Shown: positions 1 through 6,156 of the stretch, in pieces | Layout of the letters: every line of letters starts with the position of its first letter | How positions within the stretch are numbered: position 1 is the first letter of the stretch | Assembly (NCBI GenBank): GCA_022712835.1 | Contig: JAFLJU010000047.1 | Span: 1 to 11,250 of the forward strand | Direction of reading: 5' to 3' | Source of the DNA: Desulfobacteraceae bacterium | GTDB taxonomy: Bacteria > Desulfobacterota > Desulfobacteria > Desulfobacterales > Desulfobacteraceae | DNA length: 11,250 nucleotides | The notes under the pieces: generated by a model | The model's database searches: none | The model's input: the letters and a program-made list of their open reading frames with translations, nothing else | Told to the model about the DNA's origin: nothing | Made by a program: the position numbers and the translations under genes

Positions 1-668
1 GCGGCTTTCATGCAGGCGATCCGATGGTAATGGAAAAAACGGTGAAACTGGCCGTTCAAAACAAGGTAGGTATCGGTGCCCACCCGGGTTACCCGGATCT
101 TTTGGGGTTTGGCCGAAGAAACATGGGTTGCACCCCGGAAGAAACCCAACAATATATCATTTACCAGATCGGTGCCCTGGACGCCTTTTGCAAAGTCCAC
201 AAAACCCGGCTTACCCATGTAAAACCCCATGGGGCCCTTTATCTAACGGCAGTCGAAAATGAATCAACTGCCCGGGCCATTGCCACGGGAATTATGAACC
301 TTGACCCAACCCTGATCTTTGTTGCCCTGGCCGGGGAAAAAGGAGGAACCATGCGACGCATGGGCGAAGAGCTGGGGTTGAAGGTGGTTTACGAAGCATT
401 TCCTGACCGGGCCTATACACAAGATGGAACCCTTGTACCCCGAAATCAGCCCGGGGCCGTTATTTGCGATCCCGAAGAAGTTGCCCAAAGAGCCCTGGAC
501 ATGGCAAAAGGATTTGTAACCGCTGTGGACGGCACTCCCATTCAATTGGAAGTTCAGACCCTTTGCGTACACGGGGATAATTTGGGGGCGGTGAACCTGG
601 TCAAAACCATTAGAAAAGTTCTGGAAGAAAATAATATTCAGGTAAAACCCATGGGGGAAAAACAATAA
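1..668 (+). CDS. pxpA: 5-oxoprolinase subunit A (LamB/YcsF family), 5'-truncated by window edge
   Basis: This is subunit PxpA of the ATP-dependent 5-oxoprolinase PxpABC, which opens 5-oxo-L-proline to L-glutamate in the cytoplasm. The frame is already open at base 1: the first full codons read GFHAGDP, preceded by a codon ending in GC that fits Cys. This is the conserved CGFHAGD motif of the LamB/YcsF family. The true start is therefore upstream of the window, with roughly 30 residues missing by comparison with E. coli PxpA, and the ATG at base 24 is internal. Other family motifs follow in order: IGAHPGYPD, HVKPHGALY, FPDRAYTQDG, LVPRNQPGAVI and LCVHGDN. These His and Asp residues are the conserved polar positions of the family's barrel-like fold. 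The stop lies 2 bp before pxpB, so the two genes are surely cotranscribed. Identification is secure from the motifs and from the pxpB and pxpC neighbours. Confidence 0.95.
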   Translation, partial: GFHAGDPMVMEKTVKLAVQNKVGIGAHPGYPDLLGFGRRNMGCTPEETQQYIIYQIGALDAFCKVHKTRLTHVKPHGALYLTAVENESTARAIATGIMNLDPTLIFVALAGEKGGTMRRMGEELGLKVVYEAFPDRAYTQDGTLVPRNQPGAVICDPEEVAQRALDMAKGFVTAVDGTPIQLEVQTLCVHGDNLGAVNLVKTIRKVLEENNIQVKPMGEKQ

Positions 669-670
669 TC

Positions 671-1378
671 ATGGCCGGCATCTTTAAAAAAGCGGTGTAC
701 CGCCAGGCCGGAGACAGAGGGCTTCTGGTGGAATTTGGGGAGGGCATAGACCCAAAGATCAATGGGAAAGTTCGGGCCATGGCCAGGGCTCTTGAGAATC
801 AAAGGCTTGGCGGTGTCAAGGAAATTATTCCCACCTATCGATCCCTTTTGTTGATATATGATCCCGGGACCACCCATCCCGACAAACTGTGTCCCGCAAT
901 TGATGCAATTGAAACCTGTCTTAAAACCCAGGAGACAGAACCCGCAAAAATAGTCGAAATCCCGGTTTGTTACGGCGGGAGATTCGGGCCTGACATCGAA
1001 AACGTACAAGCCCCCCATGCACTGACCCAAGACCAGGTAATCCAACGCCATTGTGCCCCAGCCTACCTTATTTATATGGTGGGGTTCACACCGGGCTTCC
1101 CGTTTCTAGGCGGACTGGGTGAAACACTTTATACCCCAAGACTTACGACACCCAGAATGCTTGTCCCCGAAGGATCCGTGGGAATTGCCAACAACCAGAC
1201 CGGCATGTATCCCATTGCAAGCCCCGGTGGTTGGCAGATTATTGGGAGAACCCCGCTAAAACTCTTTGCACCCCATCGCTCGAACCCTTTTTTGTATAAA
1301 GCCGGGAATAAAATTAAATTTATCCCCATCTCCGAGCAGGAATATACCCGGATTTCAAAACTGGAGGAAAGCCGATGA
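671..1378 (+). CDS. pxpB: 5-oxoprolinase subunit B (KipI/allophanate hydrolase subunit 1 family)
   Basis: PxpB (235 aa) pairs with PxpC to form the part of 5-oxoprolinase related to the two subunits of allophanate hydrolase (KipI/KipA in Bacillus). Recognisable blocks are AGDRGLLVEFG near residue 13, PVCYGGRFGPD at 98-108, GFTPGFPFLGGL at 138-149, PRMLVPEGSVGIA at 161-173, SPGGWQIIGRTP at 184-195 and a C-terminal AGNKIKFIPI strand. The FTPGFPFL and SPGGW blocks are hallmarks of the family. The length is normal. The start at 671 follows the pxpA stop by 2 bp, with a G-rich ribosome-binding region (GGGGGA) inside the end of pxpA. The stop overlaps the start of pxpC in an ATGA arrangement, which implies translational coupling and balanced amounts of B and C. 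The name KipI describes only the family; nothing here suggests a sporulation kinase inhibitor. Confidence 0.95.
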   Translation: MAGIFKKAVYRQAGDRGLLVEFGEGIDPKINGKVRAMARALENQRLGGVKEIIPTYRSLLLIYDPGTTHPDKLCPAIDAIETCLKTQETEPAKIVEIPVCYGGRFGPDIENVQAPHALTQDQVIQRHCAPAYLIYMVGFTPGFPFLGGLGETLYTPRLTTPRMLVPEGSVGIANNQTGMYPIASPGGWQIIGRTPLKLFAPHRSNPFLYKAGNKIKFIPISEQEYTRISKLEESR

Positions 1379-2316
1379 CAGCCATCAAAATTCTAACACC
1401 CGGCGGATTTACAACAGTTCAGGACAGGGGAAGGTTCGGATTTCAACAAATGGGTGTCCCTATTTCCGGCGTTCTTGATTCCTTTGCCTTTGATGCGGCA
1501 AACCTTTTGGTGGGGAATGTTGAAACCTGTGCCGTCCTCGAAATAACGGTCATGGGACCGACTATGGAAATACAAAAAGAGATGGACATCGCCCTCACCG
1601 GGGCTAAAATGGGGATGAGACTGAATGGTCAAGCGATTCAACAATGGCAATCCATCCGGGTAAAGCCCGGCGACCTGCTGACAATCTCCATGGTTCAACA
1701 GGGGTGCAGGAGCTACCTTGCCGTCAGCGGCGGAATAAAGGTTCCCCGGGTAATGGGCAGTTTTGCCACCTATGTAAGCGGTAAAATCGGTGGATTCAAG
1801 GGAAGGCCCCTGGCAAAAGAAGATTTTCTTGAAACCCAGGATGCGCCCCTTTTAAAACAGCCCCGCACGCTTCCGGGTGAAATGATTCCCCTTTATCCGA
1901 CCCAGGCTATTATCCGTGTTATTCCCGGCCCCCAGGACCACTATTTTGATATGGGTGAAACCCCCTTGTTTAAAACCGACTATATGGTGACCCCAAAGGC
2001 CGACCGCATGGGATATCGCCTCCAGGGCGATCCCCTGGCCATTAGGGAAAACATGCCCAAAAGTATTGTTTCTGAACCGGCCATGCCGGGAAGCATCCAG
2101 ATCCCGCCGGATGGTCAACCCATTATTCTTTTGGTCGAACAGACGGTGGGCGGATATGCCAAGATCGCCACGGTAATTTCTACGGATCTGTGGAAAGTGG
2201 CACAAACCACCCCCGGGGACACCCTTGGATTTGAAAAAATCAATTTACAAACCGCCCACACCCTCTATGGGCAAGAGATGGAACGAATTATTGCATTGAA
2301 ACACTTGTTCTTTTGA
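1375..2316 (+). CDS. pxpC: 5-oxoprolinase subunit C (KipA/allophanate hydrolase subunit 2 family)
   Basis: PxpC (313 aa, usual length) is the partner of PxpB in ATP-dependent 5-oxoprolinase. The N-terminus reads ILTPGGFTTVQDRGRFGF (residues 6-23), followed by MGVPISGVLDSFAFDAANLL. This is the diagnostic opening of biotin-dependent carboxyltransferase-like KipA/AHS2 domains. SYLAVSGGI lies near residue 112. Near the C-terminus come QTVGGYAKIATVIS and TTPGDTLGF; the first corresponds to the usual QTTGGYPKIA block, with small substitutions. The ATG overlaps the pxpB stop by 4 bp, and GGAGG at 1363-1367 gives a well-spaced ribosome-binding site. It is the last gene of the pxp operon visible here; the next gene starts 74 bp later. 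No hairpin terminator was recognised after the stop, so read-through into the solute-binding-like gene is possible. Confidence 0.95.
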   Translation: MTAIKILTPGGFTTVQDRGRFGFQQMGVPISGVLDSFAFDAANLLVGNVETCAVLEITVMGPTMEIQKEMDIALTGAKMGMRLNGQAIQQWQSIRVKPGDLLTISMVQQGCRSYLAVSGGIKVPRVMGSFATYVSGKIGGFKGRPLAKEDFLETQDAPLLKQPRTLPGEMIPLYPTQAIIRVIPGPQDHYFDMGETPLFKTDYMVTPKADRMGYRLQGDPLAIRENMPKSIVSEPAMPGSIQIPPDGQPIILLVEQTVGGYAKIATVISTDLWKVAQTTPGDTLGFEKINLQTAHTLYGQEMERIIALKHLFF

Positions 2317-2340
2317 TCGATATATGGGAATTAGGATAAA
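2313..2340 (+). promoter_or_regulatory. Weak candidate sigma-70-type promoter upstream of the solute-binding-like gene
   Basis: TTGATC (2313-2318) and GATAAA (2335-2340) are separated by 16 bp, and each matches its consensus hexamer at four of six positions. The candidate overlaps the pxpC stop codon and lies about 50 bp before the next start codon. It could give the downstream gene its own transcript. The match is weak and such pairs occur by chance in AT-rich spacers. Confidence 0.22.
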
Positions 2341-2390
2341 TAAAAACTGCCAAAACAGATGGGATCATAATTGCAGATACGGGAAAAGAA

Positions 2391-3131
2391 ATGAAATTTT
2401 TAATATGCTGTTTTCTTTGGGTTCTCTTTGCGGGGTACTCCACGGCAACGGCCCAGGATACCCTGAGCACTGCCGTGGCAAATGAGAATCGAAACGGCCT
2501 GGATTCCCAAATTTTAAAGGCCATTGCCAACCGTCTAAATGCCAAACTTTTCATACTGGATGCTCCCTTTAAAAGACGTCTTTATCTGATAAAAGACGGC
2601 ACCATCGACCTTATGGCCGGCTTGTTGAAAAGGCCGGCACGGGAGGAATACATCCATTTTATCCACCCTCCTTATAAAAACCGATCGGACACTGTTTTCT
2701 TTATTCCCAAGGGAAAATCCACCCTCATTCATACATATGGGGATCTGTATCCTTTAAGAATCGGAACCACTCTGGGGTCAAAATACTTTCATAAATTTGA
2801 TGACGACAAAAAATTAAACAAAGAACCGCTTCCCGGAGTAATGGGCAATTTTGAAAAGCTTTTACTCGGACGGCTGGACACGGTGATTTATCCGGAATCT
2901 GTCGGTATCGATCTGATTCATAAAATGGGGACTGCAGAGAAAATTGAGGTAGCCCCCTATCGTTTCAGCAAAGAAAAACATGTTTTCATCGGAATTTCAA
3001 AAAAATCACATTTAATGGAGAAGATTGACGAAATCGAATCCGTGATCCGACAAATCATAGAAAACGGAGAAATCAACCAGATCATCATTGATTATTATAC
3101 CCAACGGAACCTGCCAATACCTGCCTATTGA
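2391..3131 (+). CDS. Periplasmic solute-binding-like protein (family 3 / amino-acid type), orphan
   Basis: This 246-aa protein resembles the amino-acid-type (family 3) periplasmic solute-binding fold. Residues 1-21 form a signal peptide: MKF, a hydrophobic core, then an A-T-A site before Q22. No lipobox is evident. The mature part shows lobe-1 signatures (LDSQILKAIANRL at 37-49, IDLMAGLLKRPAREEY at 72-87, HPPY at 92-95), a hinge-like FFIPKG, then lobe-2 signatures (LRIGTTLGSKY, LLLGRLDTVIYPES) and a C-terminal helix that ends in IIENGEINQIIIDYY. The segment between the signal peptide and the first helix is short: the usual strand plus Y-P-P-F/Y ligand-contact loop is not visible. Ligand binding may therefore differ. 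No permease or ATPase lies nearby, so it may act as a sensor or orphan receptor rather than in uptake. The start is supported by the signal peptide; the ribosome-binding site (GGGAAAAGA) is modest. Any link to 5-oxoproline rests only on adjacency. Confidence 0.8.
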   Translation: MKFLICCFLWVLFAGYSTATAQDTLSTAVANENRNGLDSQILKAIANRLNAKLFILDAPFKRRLYLIKDGTIDLMAGLLKRPAREEYIHFIHPPYKNRSDTVFFIPKGKSTLIHTYGDLYPLRIGTTLGSKYFHKFDDDKKLNKEPLPGVMGNFEKLLLGRLDTVIYPESVGIDLIHKMGTAEKIEVAPYRFSKEKHVFIGISKKSHLMEKIDEIESVIRQIIENGEINQIIIDYYTQRNLPIPAY

Positions 3132-3140
3132 GACCAAAGG

Positions 3141-3176
3141 TCTTATCCTAAATGGATCTTACCCTAAATGGATCTT
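3141..3176. repeat. 16-bp tandem repeat (about 2.25 copies) at the convergent gene junction
   Basis: The unit TCTTATCCTAAATGGA (3141-3156) is repeated as TCTTACCCTAAATGGA (3157-3172), with one mismatch, followed by a partial third copy TCTT. The second copy contains the last codons and the TAG stop of the minus-strand response regulator gene, so that protein's C-terminus was formed by or lies inside the repeat. It looks like a small slippage duplication. A 7-bp stem with a 3-nt loop (3129-3145) sits immediately to its left over the stop codon of the plus-strand gene. Confidence 0.75.
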
Positions 3177-4312
3177 CTCATGGTAATGGCTTCTTTGTTA
3201 TGGGGATCCATGCGGAGTACCCTTGCCAGATAATCATCCGCCTGGAGAATCTTCTTTTTCGTAAAATAAATTCGGGCAATCTTGAGCTTAACATCCAATG
3301 GGCAGTCCGTATATTGATCGGCCACCAGAAAATATTCAAGGGCTTTGTCTTCATCCCCCAATACCTCATAAATCTGACCCGCTTTATACACCAGCCCATG
3401 GTTTGAAGGAAACTCTTTCATCAACAGGCTCACCAGATGGCTTGAGAAGCCAACCTCTCCCGCATCCATGCACAAATCCAAAATTTTTTCTTTGAGAGGA
3501 AGATTTTTTTCCGTTTTCTTAATGAGTTTTGAAAACAACTTTACGGCATGGAGTTTCAACCCCTTTTCCAATAGTTGTTCGCACACTAAGATAGCATCTT
3601 CATTAAACTTATTGGTCAGGGAGAGGACCTCACCCCAATACTTAACCGCCTGGGGGTAGTTTTGAGCCTTCCAATAAAATTTACATAAATGATGACGGGT
3701 GATGGCATCCTGGGAATTTACAAAGGCCGCATCTATCAGATATTTTTCCGCAAGCGCCATGTTTCCTTCCTGGACATGTAAAAGGCCCATATTCCGAACC
3801 AATCTGGAAGCAGATGGTTTGTGCTTGACAGCCATCTCCATATGTCGGATGGCAAGCTCTATGTTCCCCACATCTTGGCACTTCCTGGCGTTTCGCGCAT
3901 GGCGTGTTGCATCATCAGGGTTATTTACCCTCTCCACCACGGACCGGATTTTTTCATCCAGTAAGGCCGGGGTTAATGGCTTTAAAAGATACCCCTCCAC
4001 CTCAATTTCCGCCACATCCAGGACAATATCTTTTTGAGATTCAGCCGTCACCATGATGACTGGCAGATCCCTGAGTTTTCGATCACTTCTTATGGCATCC
4101 AGCATCATGGCACCCGTCATCACCGGCATTTTCCAGTCAATGATTGCCAGATCCACACGGTTGGCCTGTAAACATCGGAGCCCTTCCATCCCGTTTTCTG
4201 CGAAATAAATAGCGCTACCCAGCTTTAAATTTCTAAGCATTTTTTTTATGATTGAACGCATGCTTTTCATGTCGTCAACAATCAAGATCGCCATCGTTTC
4301 TATATCAATCAT
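3164..4312 (-). CDS. Response regulator: CheY-like receiver with C-terminal TPR repeats
   Basis: The product has 382 aa, numbered from the ATG at 4312. The N-terminus is a receiver domain: acidic pair D13-D14 (ILIVDDMKS), phospho-acceptor D59 in IIDWKMPVMTG, T89 in MVTAES and K111 in LLKP. All catalytic positions are present, so it should be phosphorylatable. From about residue 135 to the end there are roughly seven degenerate 34-residue helical pairs of TPR type, such as GNIELAIRHMEMAVKHKP, GNMALAEKYLIDAA, GDEDKALEYFLVA and ILQADDYLARVLRMDPHN. There is no DNA-binding, enzymatic or kinase domain, so output is probably protein-protein contact. An in-frame GTG lies one codon upstream, but GGA is 6 nt from the ATG and only 3 nt from the GTG, so I chose the ATG. 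No histidine kinase is encoded nearby. The gene is divergent from the efflux operon, hinting at but not proving a shared function. Confidence 0.9.
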   Translation of the reverse strand: MIDIETMAILIVDDMKSMRSIIKKMLRNLKLGSAIYFAENGMEGLRCLQANRVDLAIIDWKMPVMTGAMMLDAIRSDRKLRDLPVIMVTAESQKDIVLDVAEIEVEGYLLKPLTPALLDEKIRSVVERVNNPDDATRHARNARKCQDVGNIELAIRHMEMAVKHKPSASRLVRNMGLLHVQEGNMALAEKYLIDAAFVNSQDAITRHHLCKFYWKAQNYPQAVKYWGEVLSLTNKFNEDAILVCEQLLEKGLKLHAVKLFSKLIKKTEKNLPLKEKILDLCMDAGEVGFSSHLVSLLMKEFPSNHGLVYKAGQIYEVLGDEDKALEYFLVADQYTDCPLDVKLKIARIYFTKKKILQADDYLARVLRMDPHNKEAITMRRSI

Positions 4313-4419
4313 CACTTTTCCGTAAATTTTCTTATCAGGCTACTTTTAAAAATCAAGGATAATTTCCTTCCATGGGAAACATGGACTCCGTTAAGTATAC
4401 GGACAGAAGACTCATCAGC

Positions 4420-4453
4420 CTGGTGTTTTCCATACCATAACACCGGCCTTTTT
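4420..4453 (+). terminator. Terminator-like hairpin with T-tract in the divergent leader
   Basis: GGTGTT at 4422-4427 pairs with AACACC at 4439-4444. The stem is extended outward by a T-G wobble and a C-G pair, giving about 8 bp around an 11-nt loop. CC and then TTTTTA follow at 4447-4454. The shape fits an intrinsic terminator reading on the plus strand, yet no plus-strand gene lies between it and the divergent receiver-TPR gene. It could end a short RNA, attenuate a long leader of the efflux operon, or be fortuitous. Confidence 0.45.
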
Positions 4454-4525
4454 ATCAAGCATTTAACCAAAAATCGAAATTTAAGGCCAGCCCTGGGAAC
4501 AATTGCCTTTCAAAATCACGGATGC

Positions 4526-4554
4526 TTGACATACACCCAAGGCAGTGTTAGTTC
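4526..4554 (+). promoter_or_regulatory. Candidate promoter for the efflux operon (perfect -35, poor -10)
   Basis: TTGACA at 4526-4531 is a consensus -35 hexamer. With a 17-bp spacer the -10 would be TAGTTC (4549-4554), matching consensus at only two positions. A strong -35 with a poor -10 would fit an activated promoter, but may equally mean the TTGACA is coincidental. The predicted start of transcription would leave a leader of roughly 55 nt before the first gene. Confidence 0.28.
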
Positions 4555-4617
4555 TTCTTTGGATATTACGACTGGTGATCGATGGGTTCTATTTAGATTT
4601 TTTCTGGAGCACTGGTA

Positions 4618-6156
4618 TTGGGTAACTGTGAAAAAATGATAAGGTCCGTATCTATTATTAAAAAATTATCCTGGGCATTTCTGATATGCTCCGTTACCCT
4701 GTTTTTCTCCCTCAATCCTGCCCTCTCCGCCACCCCGCCATCAAAAAAAACCATGGAAATGACCCTGGCAGAAGCCATCAATGTGGCTTTACGGTTGAAT
4801 CGGTCTGTGAAGAGTGCGTATTTAAACCGGGTGGTACAAAAATTTGATCTCCGGGTGGCACAGGATAAATTCAACCCCAATGTTGACGTTACCGCCGGTC
4901 CCTATTATACCGATTCCTCCACCCGAACCGCCGGAACCCCCCAAGATTCCGAGTCAAACAATACCGGGCTAACTGCCAACCTTGCCGTGACAAAAATGAT
5001 CGAGACCGGTGGCCGGTTTGCGTTCTCCTGGAACCGATCGGATCTCTGGGCCCGAACCAATCTTAATCCAAATAACCGCAATGATACCAACACCTGGACC
5101 GTCAATTTTACCCAGCCCCTTCTCAAGGGTGGCGGAATAGACGTGAACACCGCCTCTGTGACCCTGGCTGAACTCAGTGAACAATCAAACTTGCTCTCCC
5201 TTAAGGACAGCATTTCCTCCACGGTAAACGCCACCATCGGGGCCTTTAGAAACTATGCCCAGACAACCCGGCAACTGGAAATCACCAAATCTTCATTACA
5301 GCGGGCAAAGGATCTGCTGGAAATGAATAAGTTTTTCATTTCCGTGGGGCGCATGGCGGCCAATGAACTCATCCAAACCGAATCCGATGTGGCCAACCAG
5401 GAATTTTCCTATGAGACAGCCTTAAATGGCCTGGACAGTGCCAGACTCAATCTGCTCAAAATATTGAACATGGACAAGGCGACCATGCTCGTACCAAAGG
5501 AGGAAGGAGAACCCACAGCGGTCCATCCAGACTTTGACATCTGCCTTAAAACCGCCTTTGAGAACCGATCGGATTTTTTAAATGCAAACATGGGTATGGA
5601 CCGGTCAAAAATAAGCCTGGTCCTTGCCCAGAACAACATGCTCTGGGACCTTAATTTTGTCGGCAGCTATGCCATCACCGATGCCAACCAGAGACTCAGT
5701 TCAAATTCAGACACTCAAAACTGGCGAGTCGGGCTCAACCTTGCCATTCCCCTCTACGGCGATCTAACCCGGGAGCAGGGACTTGTCGGCGCCCAAATTA
5801 ATCTGGAGAAAACCGAACTATCCCTTGATGAGACTACGGAGAACATCACCATCGAGGTCCAGGACGCCATCCGAGAAGTGGAAACAAAACTCAAACAGGT
5901 GGGTATGGCCAAAAGGGCAAGGGAACTTTCCGAGCAGAAACTTGAGGTGGAAGGGGAAAAGCTGAAGGTGGGACGGACAACCAACTTTCAGATGGTCTCC
6001 TTCCAAAATGACCTGGTAAGAGCCCAAAATGAAGAGCTGAATGCCAGCATCGCCTTCCGCGACGCCCTGACCTCCCTGGACAAGACCCTGGGGACCACCC
6101 TTAACACCTGGAAGATAGACTACAACAAGGAATATGACAAATGGCCGGGGAAATAG
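4618..6156 (+). CDS. TolC-family outer-membrane efflux channel
   Basis: This 512-aa protein is an outer-membrane factor of the TolC family: a trimeric beta-barrel and alpha-helical duct that carries exported substrate out of the periplasm. A signal peptide spans about residues 1-38 (positively charged start, hydrophobic WAFLICSVTLFFSL core, A-L-S-A cleavage region). Two homologous halves follow, about 49-285 and 303-495. Each opens with the MTLAEAINVALRLN / DICLKTAFENRSDF type of helix and continues through long amphipathic coiled-coil helices. The strand FTQPLLKGGG at 164-173 is typical of the family. There is no Cys at the cleavage site, so it is not a lipoprotein. The start at 4618 is TTG, supported by GGAG at 4606-4609 with 8-nt spacing. 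The ATG at 4636 is an alternative that keeps the signal peptide but lacks a good ribosome-binding site. The 3' end overlaps the next gene by 16 bp. Confidence 0.93.
   Translation: MGNCEKMIRSVSIIKKLSWAFLICSVTLFFSLNPALSATPPSKKTMEMTLAEAINVALRLNRSVKSAYLNRVVQKFDLRVAQDKFNPNVDVTAGPYYTDSSTRTAGTPQDSESNNTGLTANLAVTKMIETGGRFAFSWNRSDLWARTNLNPNNRNDTNTWTVNFTQPLLKGGGIDVNTASVTLAELSEQSNLLSLKDSISSTVNATIGAFRNYAQTTRQLEITKSSLQRAKDLLEMNKFFISVGRMAANELIQTESDVANQEFSYETALNGLDSARLNLLKILNMDKATMLVPKEEGEPTAVHPDFDICLKTAFENRSDFLNANMGMDRSKISLVLAQNNMLWDLNFVGSYAITDANQRLSSNSDTQNWRVGLNLAIPLYGDLTREQGLVGAQINLEKTELSLDETTENITIEVQDAIREVETKLKQVGMAKRARELSEQKLEVEGEKLKVGRTTNFQMVSFQNDLVRAQNEELNASIAFRDALTSLDKTLGTTLNTWKIDYNKEYDKWPGK

Larger units (their letters stand above)
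4313..4617. promoter_or_regulatory. Divergent intergenic region (305 bp) with candidate control signals
   Basis: This spacer separates the minus-strand receiver-TPR gene from the plus-strand efflux operon and must hold promoters for both. I see no convincing ORF in it. It contains a small inverted repeat (TTTCC at 4363-4367 with GGAAA at 4375-4379), a terminator-like hairpin facing the efflux operon (listed separately) and a perfect TTGACA at 4526-4531. Six-base inverted arms, TGCCTT at 4504-4509 and AAGGCA at 4539-4544, flank the TTGACA and could mark an operator. No sigma-54 GG-N10-GC element was recognised. The functional reading of these parts is inference. Confidence 0.5.

Noticed and set aside
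264..665. Long minus-strand open frames inside the pxp genes (also at 638-1051 and 1393-1698)
   Set aside because: They are antisense to clearly conserved pxpA, pxpB and pxpC coding sequence, have no recognisable motifs and no ribosome-binding sites.
24..668. ATG at base 24 as the start of pxpA
   Set aside because: The frame is open to base 1 and the upstream codons encode the conserved GFHAGDP motif, so the ATG is internal and the gene is truncated by the window edge.
3129..3145. 7-bp hairpin at the stop of the solute-binding-like gene as a terminator
   Set aside because: The stem is short, includes a wobble pair and is not followed by a T-tract on either strand, so I did not call it a terminator.
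4601..4620. Sigma-54-like element before the efflux operon (TGGAGC ... TATTG)
   Set aside because: The GG and GC dinucleotides do not fall at the required 10-bp spacing, and the site overlaps the ribosome-binding site and start codon.
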